DNA of 64,000 nt from Ascochyta rabiei (lineage: Eukaryota > Ascomycota > Dothideomycetes > Pleosporales > Didymellaceae). Below are positions 43,523-56,135 of the stretch, one piece after another (the first letter of the stretch is position 1; each line of letters starts with the position of its first letter). The notes below the pieces were generated by a model. It made no database searches. It had not been told where the DNA came from and was given only the letters and a program-made list of their open reading frames with translations. The translations under genes were made by a program, and so were the position numbers. The stretch spans positions 1,054,001 through 1,118,000 of the forward strand of contig NC_082419.1 in assembly GCF_004011695.2 (NCBI RefSeq), read 5' to 3'.

Positions 43523-44761
43523 CAGTGCTCAGATCGGGGCAGGCGACTCCAATGGGTTTGATGAGGGCGGCATGAGGCTCCGGAATACTGGCTTCGACAA
43601 TCGGTTGTCAGGTTTAGTTGAGCCGTTGATAGGCTTATTTTTCACGAATCAGTTGGGCATGCCTCGTCGTATGGACAATACGATAGCCAGTGTCTTCCAT
43701 CAATGTTTGCGAACAGTGAAATTTGCAGTTTGAGTGTAACATCTCAGCAGATATTAGTTTTTATGAACAATCCTTTGCTTGATTTCCGTGACACATGAGA
43801 GACGAGCCGGAACTCGGCGCCATGTTGCGGTTAAATCACAGACCCGGAACCTCGAGTTTTCAAGATAGGGGTGGTGACAGACTGCGACATTGCAATCAGC
43901 CTGAGGCAGAATAGTTGCCTGATCATTCTGGAAGATATCGTGTGAAGCGCTTATGAAACCGAAGGGGGAAGAGTTGATGAAACGTTCTCGGTCTCGAACT
44001 TCGCCACGCAGAGCGGTCACCGAGTTTCTTCTAGATTTGCTGTAGCTGAGAAAATGATCACAACATGTTACTTGCACAAGGACTGATATATTACAAGAGT
44101 CAATCGGATAATCGGATTGAATAGATCTCTCGAGTTCTTCGGAGTCGCTTTTCGTTCAGTCTGTACCGAAAATAAGCTTCTGAAACCGAGATTGTGGCGA
44201 TCACGTTTGGACCCTGCATGACCTCCACTTCTGCAATACATCAAGTCCTGCGCAGTAGCCAAGCTGTGTTGACACATGCACTCCGACTGCCAACGAGATG
44301 TCATACCTCCATCACTGTGTCGTCCTGACGCTCGATCGGTAGGAGCCCTGATTGCCAGTCGTTTGACGTACGAGAGAATATCGGACTATAACGATCCGTA
44401 TGTCAGGTACACAAGAGCAACGAAGTTTATTAATAAGCCAGGCCTCCACAAACGGCAAGAGAAACGTTCGTGAAGATCGGTGCGCTGCTTGGCGGGGTAA
44501 CGTCGTTCCCAACTAGATACAGGGGCCGTGAGGGGGCGCCATGGCCGTGAGTCGTTCTAGCACAGTTGGTGATACGATGTGATACCATTTGTGGCCAGAC
44601 TGCTGACCTGCGAAACAAGTACCTTCGTTTCCTCGCGATGCTGTACAAACCGCGCCTCTTTCCCTTCCCGGCTACGGCTGAACAGTATCTGGGAGCTCTT
44701 TCATCTTCGCCATCCATAAGCGGATTCTTGGACATCTACACATTCATCGACAGACAGCAAG
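43523..44761. other. Intergenic, 1.2 kb
   Basis: Short ORFs only; no gene, RNA or repeat is recognised. The final 150 bp probably form the promoter and leader of the DUF7053 gene. Confidence 0.45.
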
Positions 44762-46344
44762 ATGCCAAAAACTGCAAAGTTCACAACGATTACTCCGATG
44801 CCGGCGGGCATCACTCGTAAAAGCGTCCTCGACATGTACCGAGACCATCTGGCCATGATCGACCTCAACCCACTCGTGATCGAGCGTTACAAGTGCAAGC
44901 CGCCCAACTACGCTCCAACTTCAGAGTACTATGCAACCTGGTATACAATCAAAGGTACTTGATCTGGACCTTGCTCCCTTGTGATGAGTAGGCTAACTAA
45001 CAACTACAAGACAAGGTATCTTACCTGCCTGGAGGCCTGGCGACAGGGTCGGTTTCTTACCACGCTGTCTTCCACGACCTACCTGATTGCCTTGAAACAC
45101 ATGTCTACGCACCACTTGGTCTAGATATTCGCGGGAAATGGAGTGTAGGCGGGTCGCTACCAGGCGAACCTAAACAACATACTGAAAGCGGCCATAAAGC
45201 CTCACGCAATGGTCTCTATATTCGTGAGGAGGTCAGCATGACATGTTCGAAACTACTGCTGGGCTTTGTCAAAAAAACTTTCAAGGACTCGCATTCACGA
45301 CTTGTCGAGAAGCTCGTGGAACGAGCACACATATTGGAATCGAACTTTGCAAACGAACGATTGAAGGCATTGCGACACGTCGAACCACGAGAGCGTATGG
45401 CCCATGGCGATATCTTCATTGCTCCACCGCCTGACTATCAATTCGCACCCCCACCATACCAGGCACAAGCTTCGCCTCGCTTCTTCCCACGCTTACGGAG
45501 CCAGAGTGTCAACCCAATCCCTACCCTTGGTCTGTCCCAATCGTCCTCTTTTAACGAACGTAGCGCATCTGTTTCGAGTGCTCCAGCACAACAGAACCGT
45601 CTATCTCCTTCTCAGTCAGCACTGCATTCGAACGGACCTGAACAGAGTGTGTATTTGTTGCCAGCAACAACATACGACGGTGGCTTGTCTGCAAGTTTCA
45701 ATCGGCCGATTTCACTTTATCCTGGTAGGGCATCACATGCACCATCGATTCGCGTGGCGTCTTTGTACTACGAGACCATGGTGGACGAAACGGGGTCAGA
45801 CGAGGAGACGGACGAAGAAGCTGAGCCAATCTCTACGCACACTGTTAGCCCACCGCGCATTCCCGAAGCCCGACCTATATCTTTCAACTTCGCGTTCAAC
45901 CAGATTTCGCCCGGACCTTTAACTCCAATCTCCAACGAAGAGCTGTTGGCGGACATAGATGCCGCGATTGATGAGAGCTATATTTACTCATTGCCAAACA
46001 CACGATACGACGCCTTACCCACACCGAACTATTTGCACGCAGCCAGCCAAATTACCACCCTCCCTGCTACGACTTACGAAATCCTTCCAACAACTACGTA
46101 CAAGGCTCCACCTACGACCATCTTCAATACCCTGCCAGCAACCACGTATAACGCCACCCCAGAACCAACGCTTGATATGCTCCCATCAACAACCTACACA
46201 CCAGGCCCGTTCCTCCCTTCCACGACGTACGAGCTGAAACACGAGAGGAAGGACTCTGTCATACCGTACCACGCGTACTCAGAATCACCTCCAGTTCCGC
46301 CGAAGGATGGGAAGTACAGGCGTCCGTCGCAGGTCGCAGTCTAG
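44762..46344 (+). CDS. DUF7053 domain protein with LPxTTY repeats
   Basis: Exon 1 44762-44954, a 56-bp intron (GTACTT, branch GGCTAACT, ACAAG) and exon 2 45011-46344; 508 residues. The N-terminal about 190 residues fit the fungal DUF7053 pattern: TTITPMPAGITRKSVL, MIDLNPLVIERYK, SYLPGGLATGSVSYHAVFHD and LDIRGKWSVGGSLPGEP, with LLLGFVKKTF before a helical end. The fold resembles START-like lipid-binding domains, but that is inference. The C-terminal 300 residues are disordered, rich in Pro/Ser/Thr, with an acidic patch (DETGSDEETDEEAE). They also carry several degenerate LP(A/S/T)TTY units (from about 46060 to 46240). A PPVPPK motif near the end could bind SH3 domains. Function unknown. Confidence 0.85.
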
Positions 46345-46835
46345 ACCAAAGCAGCTCGGGGTCGTTTCGAGAATGTGTTCATCGCGGCCTATTTGTTCCG
46401 CATGGATGTTGGAAAAGGCGCTACTTTGTATTTCCCTTCCCACTTTTGTCCTTTCCATATACCCACACCTCCGTAGCAGTTTGGTACCTTTCAGCGCTCT
46501 GATCTTGCCATAGCACAGCATCATGTACAACAGATTTATAGAAGACTTTAACGATCATGTTCAGAACTCCTTTCACTCGATTGAAGCTCGAAAGGTCCGT
46601 GCTAGTCTTGTGTTCTTTAGTAGTAGGTTTTGTGTGTTCCGGTGTCGTCCGGCGAACTCGGCAAAGACCTTTGCACACTAATACTCCTAGCCCCTGAATG
46701 CATACAGCGACATAACAGTCGAGGTGGAGTGGATTGCGGGGCTTTTTGTTGATGTGAGAGGCAAGTCTTTTTCACATAGTAGTATATATCTTATTGTTTT
46801 TGACGCATTTCCATCGAAAGAGCAACAGCTTCATC
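46345..46835. other. Intergenic DUF7053 gene to tRNA-Ala
   Basis: 491 bp; 3' region of the DUF7053 gene. Nothing else is recognised. Confidence 0.5.
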
Positions 46836-46907
46836 GGGCTTGTGGTTTAGTGGTATAATACTCCCTTAGCATGGGAGTGGTCCAGGGTTCGATTCCCTGC
46901 AAGTCCA
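46836..46907 (+). tRNA. tRNA-Ala (anticodon AGC)
   Basis: 72 nt. The acceptor stem GGGCTTG/CAAGTCC includes the G3:U70 pair that marks alanine tRNAs. The anticodon stem CTCCC/GGGAG encloses loop TTAGCAT, giving anticodon AGC. The T arm AGGGTTCGATTCCCT is intact and there is no intron. Confidence 0.97.
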
Positions 46908-47814
46908 TCTTTTTGCCCATGCGGTTTTCTGTGGGTAGTTGTTTTGTCGGTTTTGTGGTCGTGGATGAGGCCACGGAGTACCCTTGGGGTGCATTGGCCA
47001 ACCCTCGGCGTAACCATATTCAAGAACACAACACTGTGCTCACATCAGTCTGTTGCTGTCTGACACTTTCTTTTTGACCTCTGATTAGATGGCGTCCATC
47101 TTCGGGCCAGGGTACGGCTATGTTCACGCCACCGAAGGTAAATAGCACTTGTAGTTGCCCGAAATCCACAGCTACGTATCTCAACCATATTTTCTTAGTG
47201 TGTCATTGTCTTGTACCCAGAATTTGACATGTTTGGGAAGTTGTTTGTGTTTGGCAAAACGATATGGTACTCAGGTGACGGTGCCAAAGCATTCCTAAAC
47301 CCATCGCCTTGCAGGAATGCTCTCGACCCTCAATCGCCTTGCCAATGAAGTCAGACACCACGTGCTGCAGAAATCGTTCGGTTGCACGTTCGCCTCGAAG
47401 GGTTAGTGCTGTCGGTAGTCCGTGATCTGCACGAGGCTGTCAAGCGAGAGTACTCGATGGGCATCCATGGACAGCAAGGTGCAGGCCAGCCAATGGGGTC
47501 AAACCAAGATCAGAGACGTCGTGGTATATAGTCTGGAGTTGGTCCGCGAAGTCTTGCGTCGTTTGCGATCACCATGTCAATTCTACCTCTGGATTCCTTC
47601 TTCCGCGGCCCATACTTCTGGTTCAGCCAAACGGCGGGGCTAGCGCCTTCCAGCCTAGCATTTTGGCCACTAGCGCAGCACACACCTGCCGCTGCGGACG
47701 ATTGATATTTTCTCTGTTTGCCCGCTGCCCCTCGCTCTCTCACAAACACTCTACTTCGAAGCAAATATCTGAAGTTTCTCACCTTCGAACTCTCCCTTAC
47801 CCCAAAACTCAACA
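46908..47814. other. Intergenic tRNA-Ala to the GIS2-like leader
   Basis: About 0.9 kb. An 18-codon ORF at 47089 (MASIFGPGYGYVHA...) could be an orphan first exon but leads nowhere I can follow. The segment near 47700-47810 is pyrimidine-rich leader. Confidence 0.4.
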
Positions 47815-47888
47815 GTAAGTTTAAGCTTTTGCGCATTCCGAAGCGTGCGACTCGTATTCTGTGCGCAACAGTCTCTAACATGCAATAG
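47815..47888 (+). other. Probable 5' UTR intron of the GIS2-like gene
   Basis: GTAAGT at 47815, branch CTCTAACAT and acceptor CAATAG at 47888, 20 bp before the start codon. Leader introns are common in highly expressed fungal RNA-binding protein genes. Confidence 0.5.
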
Positions 47889-47907
47889 GTTTATACCACT
47901 TCACACA

Positions 47908-48736
47908 ATGGATTACCAAGCTCCTGCTCCTGCTGCCGGTGGCCGTGGCTGCTACAACTGTAAGATTTCCCGATTTTTTGCCTCCAAAAACGACCGCACC
48001 CAGCCACCCACTCTTCGATCAACGATTTGGTGAGCCTGGGGGTGCAGTGTTCTGTACGGGCTGGATCTGCTGGAGAGTGCTTCGCCAACTGCGGCGATCT
48101 TGATTCGTAAATTCACGAAACGCACCTCCCTGTCTTAAGCCACTCTACGATATCCTTTACATGATCCACATAGCACATTTAAGCACCGGAAACTAACATT
48201 CTGTAGGCGGCGACAACTCCCACCGCGCTGCCGAGTGCCCTACCAAGGGTACCCCAACCTGCTACAACTGCGGCGAGAAGGGCCACGTTAGCCGCGAGTG
48301 CACCTCTCCCCAGGCTGAGAAGACTTGCTACCGCTGCGGTGGTACCGGCCACATCAGCCGTGAGTGCACCCAGGCTGGTGGTGCTCCTGGTGGCGGTCGC
48401 GCCGGCGGCCAGGAGTGCTACAAGTGCGGTCAGCAGGGTCACATTGCCCGCAACTGCTCCCAGGGTGGCGGTGCCTCCTACGGTGGCGGTTTCGGTGGCC
48501 GTGGTGGCTACGGCGGCGGTGCTGGTCAGGGTGGCTTCGGCGGTGCCCGTCAGACCACTTGCTACTCCTGCGGTGGCTTCGGCCACATGAGCCGTGACTG
48601 CACTCAGGGCCAGAAGTGCTACAACTGCGGCGAGGTCGGTCACTTGTCCCGTGACTGCCCCCAGGAGACCTCCTCTGAGCGCGTCTGCTACCGCTGCAAG
48701 CAGCCCGGCCACGTCCAGAGCGCTTGCCCCAACTAA
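47908..48736 (+). CDS. CCHC zinc-knuckle RNA-binding protein (GIS2/CNBP-like)
   Basis: Exon 1 47908-47959, a 247-bp intron and exon 2 48207-48736; 193 residues. Seven zinc knuckles of the CX2CX4HX4C type are visible, from [14 protein letters not shown] to [14 protein letters not shown]. The intron splits the fourth residue pair of the first one inside a Cys codon. A Gly/Arg-rich spacer ([13 protein letters not shown]) separates knuckles 4 and 5. The family binds single-stranded nucleic acid and mRNA, associates with polysomes and stress granules, and supports translation. The intron is unusually long for this window; I see no snoRNA boxes in it. A 222-codon antisense ORF here is a composition artefact. 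Confidence 0.95.
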
Positions 48737-49617
48737 ACGTTTCGACCGAACCTCGTCGATTACCATGATCTGGAGTGAGCTTTGATGCAGCCCATCGCAT
48801 CCTTTGCGACGCGGCTGGCATGTTCGATTGTTAGAGATTGCGCCCACGATTCACGAGTCATCGACACGATCACGATTTCCTTCTCTGTACATTTTCTCAT
48901 TCTGCGGCTGGCTGCCGTTTTTCGACGCTTACACGAAAAGCATATCATCGCCCGGCATGATTGGACTTGGCTCTTTTCTGCATATGACCGAACTTCACAA
49001 GGGTTGGTTACGAAAAAGTCTTGATTCAGGAAGATTCTGCGTTCGGTGGATACAATGTGGGTGGGTAGGAGAGCGGATCCTTCGATAGCGAGCAAGGAAT
49101 GGGAGTAGTGATGGTCTGCGAACGAATACGACTATGAGAAAGGAGGCTTTCGCGGCCCGGCAGATGTTTTCTAGGTTTTCTGGCAACAGCCAGAAGGTTG
49201 AGGATGACATCTGCTGCGCAGTGGAAAGACCTTGCTACCTTCATCCAGTTTGGATGCCCCAGTTGATTGTGTTTTGCATTGGCGTGATGTTGCGTTGACG
49301 ATTCCATGTGCAGAATGTGCTGTGGCTCCTATTGTTCTTCCGCTGGGCTACCGATGTTGTGGTTGACCTATGTCAGGTGATTGTTGTTAGTCTTGTTATG
49401 TACCAGCTGCGCATTGCGTATTGGAAGAGCGTCTTAGAAGTCTTTGCACAAGAGATGAGGGTGCTACTCGTCACTGCCAAGCCAAGCTGGCACTAGTCCG
49501 TATTCGTCCCACCGAGCGCATCTAAACAAACGGTCAACACACTCAACCCCACAAACTCACTACGCGTCATATAGCACTTAACGGCGCGCTCGTCTTGCAT
49601 CGCGAAGCTTTCCAGAT
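48737..49617. other. Intergenic GIS2-like to CENP-C
   Basis: About 0.9 kb with no gene recognised. Confidence 0.5.
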
Positions 49618-51826
49618 ATGGCACCTCAACGGAAACGCGATAATCGCGAGAATGCCTTCTTCAATGTTGGTGTACAGGGTCGGTAAGTAAATAAACCCTT
49701 GGAAACAATGCGCGCGCAGCTGACCGCCTCTACAGCAAGACCGGTATCACGCTGGAAGAGCGTGCGCGCGATGACAACGGCCTTGAGGCTATCTCAGGCA
49801 TCTTTTCTTCGCCAGAGAAGTCCCCACCCAAGCGCGGAAGTACGAATACTGCATCAGAGTCGATGGATATCCAAGAAAGTACGTATAGGTGCCATAAGGA
49901 GCTTGCGCGCACGCGCTGGTAGTCACAGTGGGCTTGTGTTGACATGTCAGGCTCTATTCCAAACATCAACACCTCCGCCGCCATCTTGCGCAACAATCGT
50001 ACTCACCTCCCTCCACCACGATCGCGATCGCCTATGAAAACTGCGCTTGGGTCTTCGCCGCGCCGACAATCGTCCATGGCACCGCGGGGCAGCTCAATTG
50101 CCCCGTCGAGCCCCATACGCGCAACGTCACATCCTGCAGTAGCCAGACGATTGGACTTTGAGGAGGAAGAGGAGGACGCCAGCTTGCAGGAGACGCCAGC
50201 TTTGAGCGGGTCGGGCCAGCGCCGCGGGAAGCGCAACGACATCTACACGTTGGAGCACTCGCCCAGCCGGCAACACAGTGCTGTGCTTGAGGAAAGCGAG
50301 CTGCAGGAAGAGATCTCTGCAAATAACGAAGAAGAAGAGCTGCTGGTTATGGCCGAGATTGAAGAAAGCTTTGTTGCTCAGATCAGGGATGACTTGGTCA
50401 CTGGCGTCGACGCGGTCGAATCGCTGCTCGAAGAAGAGACACAGTTGGAAGAGGACATTGTACAAGAACCTGTGAAAGAGAAAGCCAAGAGAGGCAGGAA
50501 GCGAAAGAGCGATCTGGCAGTGGTTACAGAAGAAGAGAGCCCAAAGCCAACCAAGGCACGAAAACGGGGGCCAGCTGCAGCGCAGGCACTCGAGCCAGCG
50601 AAGAAGGGGAAGAAGGCTGCGGCTGCGCCCGTTGTTCCATCACGACGCTCGAAGCGTGTGTCCGATATCAACGAGCAGGAACCAAATATGCCTGAAGAAG
50701 CATCTGCTTTGGACAACTCTGTTGTGGCAGATGTATCTGAGCAACTGGAGGAGGTGTCTGTAGCCCCAAAGCGTCGCGGGCGGCCGCCAAAGGCTCAGAA
50801 ACATGCTGAGGTTGAACTACTTGCTCCGGCCAAGAAAACAAAAACTGCTGCTGCCAAGGACGCCGCGAAAGAAAAAGCAGGTCCAGTCTTCATGAAGCCC
50901 TCGAAACCAGTGGCGATATCGAAGGAGAAGCCAGCGCCCAAAGGCAAAGAAAACGTAAAGGCGGCAGACAACGTGTCAAAAGACGAAGCTGGAAGGCCAG
51001 TGGACTTGTACGGAAACCCCCTGAGCAAAGCCGACATAGAACGGATGTCCACAGCCTCGGTGGGATCGCGGTACGGCCGGGGCCGCCATCTCTCCGTGTT
51101 CCGCGAAATGGAGCCTGATGCAATTGCCCGAGTCGGGCGTACTGGTAGACACCGCGTTGCGCCTATCGATTTCTGGAAGAACGACCGGATCAACTACAAC
51201 CATGATGGTAGCATGGCAACTGTCGTCAAAGCACCATCACCCGAACCTGTAACGAGAACATCGACATACTACAAGAAGGGCAAGAAGAAGACGCTCACTG
51301 CTATTGAAGAAGATGAGGTAGAGCTCGACCCTTGGGAAGAGGATGACGGCTTCTTAACAGGCAACTACAAGGATTACGATCCTGCAAATGAATTCACTTC
51401 GCCTGGCCTAGTAGAAGGAGTCCTTGCTTGGTCTGAGAAGGGCATCAAGCCCGAGGCAGTCGGAGATGGCTCTTTCCAGTATGCTAGGATAGGAGGGAGT
51501 GGACCTGCTGGCTTCCTCAACTGGGGCATGATTGAGCTTCGCGCCGACCAGATGAAACGTTCAAAGAACTCAAGAAAGATGCATATGGTGTTCAACGTTC
51601 AGTCAGGCGCGGTCGAGGTCAAAGTTCACGAGAACGAGTTCACAGTACACAAGGGTGGGATTTGGCAAGTTCCTCGAGGTGAGTTCTGTCCTCAAAGTCA
51701 AAAAAAGACTTGGACAACATGCTTACGAATCCTCCAGGCAACACATACAGCATCAAAAATGTCAGCAGCGGGACAACTCGCATCTTCTTTGCGCAGGCTC
51801 GCGAAACATTCGCAGATGAAGAGTAA
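49618..51826 (+). CDS. MIF2: Inner kinetochore protein CENP-C/Mif2
   Basis: Four exons: 49618-49682, 49736-49878, 49951-51678 and 51738-51826. Together they give 2025 nt, 674 residues. The N-terminal Mif2 block (FFNVGVQGRKTGITLEERARDDNGLE) recruits outer kinetochore proteins in the family. The middle is acidic and Lys/Pro-rich with AT-hook-like KRRGRPPK. The CENP-C motif, ending in GRHRVAPIDFWKNDR near residues 467-482, binds the CENP-A nucleosome. The C-terminal cupin dimerisation domain spans about 570-674 (MIELRADQMKRSKNSRKMH, FNVQSGAVEVKVHENEF, then NTYSIKNVSSGTTRIFFAQAR in the last exon). The protein is nuclear and centromeric. All three introns have canonical ends and all domains are intact. 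Confidence 0.96.
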
Positions 51827-54800
51827 TCCAGAGCATGGGGGTGATGTGACTGTATTGCTGTCTACCTTTAGCAAGCGAAATGGAGCGAGTTGTGAACGCT
51901 GGCACGACACAAGGCCTTGTCTCGTTTATGAAATCCAACTCTTCCCGAAAAGACTGTTGCTTTGCGCCTTGATGTACATCATTGTTCACCTATTGCATCC
52001 TTCTACCCGATTCCAATCCTTCACCGCGTTACTCCGTACGCAGGCACCCGAACCACAGCTCACTCCCTACACCGACAATGTCCTCCCCTCACCGCTGCGT
52101 AGTTTTCATCCTGATCATGGCTGCAAAGAGTAATTTGAGCGGCGACGTGAAACGAGCATCGGGTGCATGCACACTGTGTGAAAAAGGAAGCGAGTGGTTG
52201 TACAGACCGACCTGCAAGCCCTCACTACCACCTTTCCAGAAGAAGAAGAAGAATCGGAATCTGAATCTCGACAGACCGTTGCCGCAGAGCCGAACCAGTA
52301 TCTGCGCCATGTTGTGCTACGATTGACGAAAACAGCTGTCAGCGTGGAGATGAGCGCAGCAGTTGGCCTTGCTGCCGCCTCCACGCTGATATCGATCGAC
52401 CCATGAACACTCGATGTCGTCTGCAGCTACCGACCGAACAGGCCATGTTCTGACAGTGGATGCGCTGGCTACAACTTGCACCATCAGGACTCGTCTGGCA
52501 GCATCGCATTTGCATCGAGCCAATCGCGTGATCCGACGACGCCTCACATCAGGCGTTGGTGCAGTCAGTTCTGCGCGTCACGGTTTTCATGAGCAGCATC
52601 GCACAACATGCTCGCTTAAGGCTGACAGTGTCAACGCACCTGTCGCGCTGCCAGTCTCGTCACACATGCCGTGTCACGAAGCGGAAGCGGGAGCATCCAT
52701 GGATGGGCCCCCTTGCACGATGCAGGCGCATGTGCATTCTCGAACTGTGGGCGCTGTCTGAAGGGGATGCTGAACTCCCGTCTCCCCAAGCGTTGTGTGA
52801 CCGTGACGAGCGTGGTGACTGGCTAGATCTCCATAAGTACAACTCGATCGGGGACAGGGCCGTGGGTGGCTGAGCAGACGCACTGCAGGCTTGCCTGGTG
52901 GCGCAAACATCACACGAACGCATCTAGGGTCTCGCATGCGGAATCGCATGTTGTGCTATTCTTGTTTCCACGTCCTGCTGTCTAATCAGACTGTTCTCTG
53001 CAAAGGTGTACTGCTCCACTCGGCTGCAGTGACAAGCGTTGAGCGGTGTGCAGCGGTGTAGATGGCCAACGGCTCGAGGTAGACGTCCGGTGAATATGGG
53101 GACATGTATCTGAAGCTCAGAAGCGTCGGTAAGGCGGTTTTGAAGGCCGTACTGGACCTGTTGTTTTGTACACAATGTCCGGAGCTAGGTATGCACGATC
53201 TGGGTCTTGCAAGTTCGAGCTGGTCGGGTGGCGAGGTTCACGAGAGGCGGTATGTAGTAAGTACTCGTGGTTCAAGAAGCGGTGTATTGAGGCGAGTGGT
53301 TGTCGAATCGATGCTCATACGTTGCGCGATTTCGATGCAAACCAATTAGCAATATGACAATCGACGTGTAACAGCTGTACATCTCCATCTCTGACTGGTA
53401 AACTCGATGCCGTAACATGCTTGAGGTAGAGAACACTCGTTCTCATGTGTGTGTTGGCTCAAAAGGGTAACGACAACACTCTCGTATGTGCAAACTCTTA
53501 CCACGCACGCCTGCACGAATGCCACATACCATTCGGATGTCAAACTTTACACGCCCCACAGCCGAAGGGCGTTCATCGACCGCCATCAAACTCAATCTCA
53601 TCAGCTGCCCTACACAACCTCTAGATTACAGCACGTACGGTGACGATCTCCACCCGTACCGGGAAATGCTCAGCGTCTCTTGCACATCGCGTTCAGACTC
53701 GCACCATCTAGCGTCGGTACTTTCCAAGCGGTCTGGAACGGCGGTCAGCCGAGTCATGTCAAAAAACGACGGACTGAGTTTCGGTCTTTTAGCGGACATT
53801 TGGTGCGAACCAGCTGCTACGATCTACCGAACGCATCATCGCCGCGTGAGTGTCTTTTCCCGGGGGTCCACTGAGTGGATATGGGATGCTACGGAATTGG
53901 ATGCTGAATGTGCCGTTGTCGCGTGATCTTGGAACATTTCTTGTCGACGGCTCTGCCAGAAGTGGAGTCCCAAGAACCTCGGTATAGACAGGTCTTGTAG
54001 CGGTGAAGATGTCGCCTTGTCGCATACCGACACTCAAGCAGCACGGATGTAGACGAACAGGTAGAAGTGAGTGCTCCGACAAGGGCATGGCGTTGTGCTC
54101 GTACTGCTTGAGATTGCAGCAATGCGAACTGCTCGTTCCGCCTAGCCAGGCCGCGTTCCCAACGATCGTCATCCATCGCAGTGATCGCTCGTTTCCACAG
54201 TGGTGTGTTGTTACTCAAGGCGAACCCTCTCATGTCGACAGATGGCAATCGAAGGCCCGTAGAATGTTCCTGGCCTTCTTCTCTGTCACTAGCTCGTGTC
54301 AAAGCTCGTTTGGGCAAGAAGAAAAGCTGGCGGGGTCATTGCTGTGATCCATGGTTCCCAGGTCGTCAGGGATAGTTCGTGGTGTGTGCGCCGACAACGG
54401 CGGCGTTTTGCCCAAGACAGCGATCCCGGCAGATCGAGAGGGAAAAGACATTTCAGGGCGACCACATCCCGTCAAATAGATGACTCTGCGACAAGGCGGC
54501 CTGGCACAAGAGCGTGTGTCAGACGTCACGATTCGTGTTGGCGAACAGGTGGTGCACGGGAGGACCTTCTCGAAGGAAAGTGATCACCGGCGACAAAGCG
54601 TTTGGACCATGCAGGGTTGACAGGTTTGAACATGTTCGCAGCCATGCAACCCCGGAATAAGGATGTAATTCGGACAAATAACCCCAGTAAGCACTCGTTC
54701 GTGTTGGGTGTGTTCGCCGGTTTCTGCTTGCCCTGCTAGACTGGCATGAATGTTAATGCCGAACATCCGCCATGACGAGCACCCGTTCCCTTGTGTGAAG

Positions 54801-56135
54801 AACGGCAGGCGAGACTGCGACATGACTTCTGACACGCAAAAAGCGGTCAGTGCCCACCGGAGCATGGCGTTGGACCAGAGAAGAGGCAGCAGGGATGCCT
54901 CCCAGACAGCACTCACTCACTCTACGCCCTAGTTTCCAGCCTTGCAGCCTAACGTTTGAGGGCATTTTCTCGAACAGGTACGGTAGGTGTGCTCGAGTGA
55001 GTTGATCGCCGCACCATGGTATCGATAGGACCGAGCTGCGAACGCCGACGATCCAAGCAATTTCCTTGTGCGCGCCTGGGCGACCACACGAACTGGTCTG
55101 CGCTGTCATGTTTTGCGTTCGGAGATGGCCAAAGGGTGTTGAACGGTTCAGCCAAGTTCATGCAGGAAGCAGCGTGACTCGCCTGTTTTCGACGACGGCA
55201 GGACGGCGAGGCATGTGGCTGTGCTTGAACAGCTCAGCAACCACACCTTTTCTGAAATCAGGCCCTAAGATTGACAGCGCGACCTGCAGATAGCCACGTA
55301 TTCGTCTCTTGACCGACTGAATGCAAGCCCTTCGTTAGTACGTCATCAGAAGCGATCATCTGGGGTAAATGAGGCGGCCGAGCGAGTCGAGAGGGACCCC
55401 TTGTTCACCGCCACGGCATCGGACATGGGGTGCTTGACTCTTGGGCAGCGAGCTTGCAGGTCTGAGGTGTCGATAGAGGCTACTGGGCTCGGAGATGAAT
55501 GAGATGGTATTCTACGTCGGTATCCATGCGCTGGCGCAGCGCGATGCAGTGACGCAGAGATGCTTCGCTATGCTAGAGAATCCTGACAGGCTAATGCTTG
55601 GTTGAAAGTACAATGTAGATATCCGCGCCACGCTATGCCGCAGTTGTTCGTGAGAAAGTGTAGATGAAGTCTTGAAATAAGACCAATTCTCGAAACCAAG
55701 CCCAGATGCGCAATCGGAACCGCCAAATGTGTGTTTAAAACATGCAAGAACAGACGAACCACGATGCTGGTCTAAAAACTCCCACCCTGTAACGTTCGAA
55801 ACGAAACGATGTAAGATGAAAGGACGTCCAAAGGAAAGTGCAAACCTGACCCACGCTAAATGCCGCAATCGTTGCCGCTCGAGATGTGTGTGTGTGAAAC
55901 CATCTTTGATCCATCTATGCTCCCATAATATTGTTTTTTGCGTCGATGCGTATGTTGGGTTTTGAAACGTCGGAACCGAGTATGAAGAACTTGTAGGCGT
56001 GCTAAGACCCCAACTCATGTCGGTTCCAGCTCGCGCGCGTATACGTAATGTCAATTGCCAGCAATCGGTCATAGCAGAGTGTTCTGCGAAGACTACCGCT
56101 GCGAACGTTTGCACTCGGCTCAGGTGGCTTTGGGC
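51827..56135. other. 4.3-kb gene-poor interval
   Basis: The longest interval without a recognisable gene. ORFs are short and overlapping on both strands, with no domain motif, no clear splice chain, no RNA gene and no AT-rich RIP decay. Base composition stays close to 50% GC, so it does not look like a dead transposon. Confidence 0.45.

Noticed and set aside
47089..47145. Possible first exon of a MAPEG-like protein (MASIFGPGYGYV)
   Set aside because: The short start resembles that family, but no following exon with family sequence is present downstream.
48179..48847. 222-codon ORF antisense to the zinc-knuckle gene
   Set aside because: It mirrors the Gly-rich, stop-poor composition of the real exon; the sense strand has seven exact CCHC motifs.
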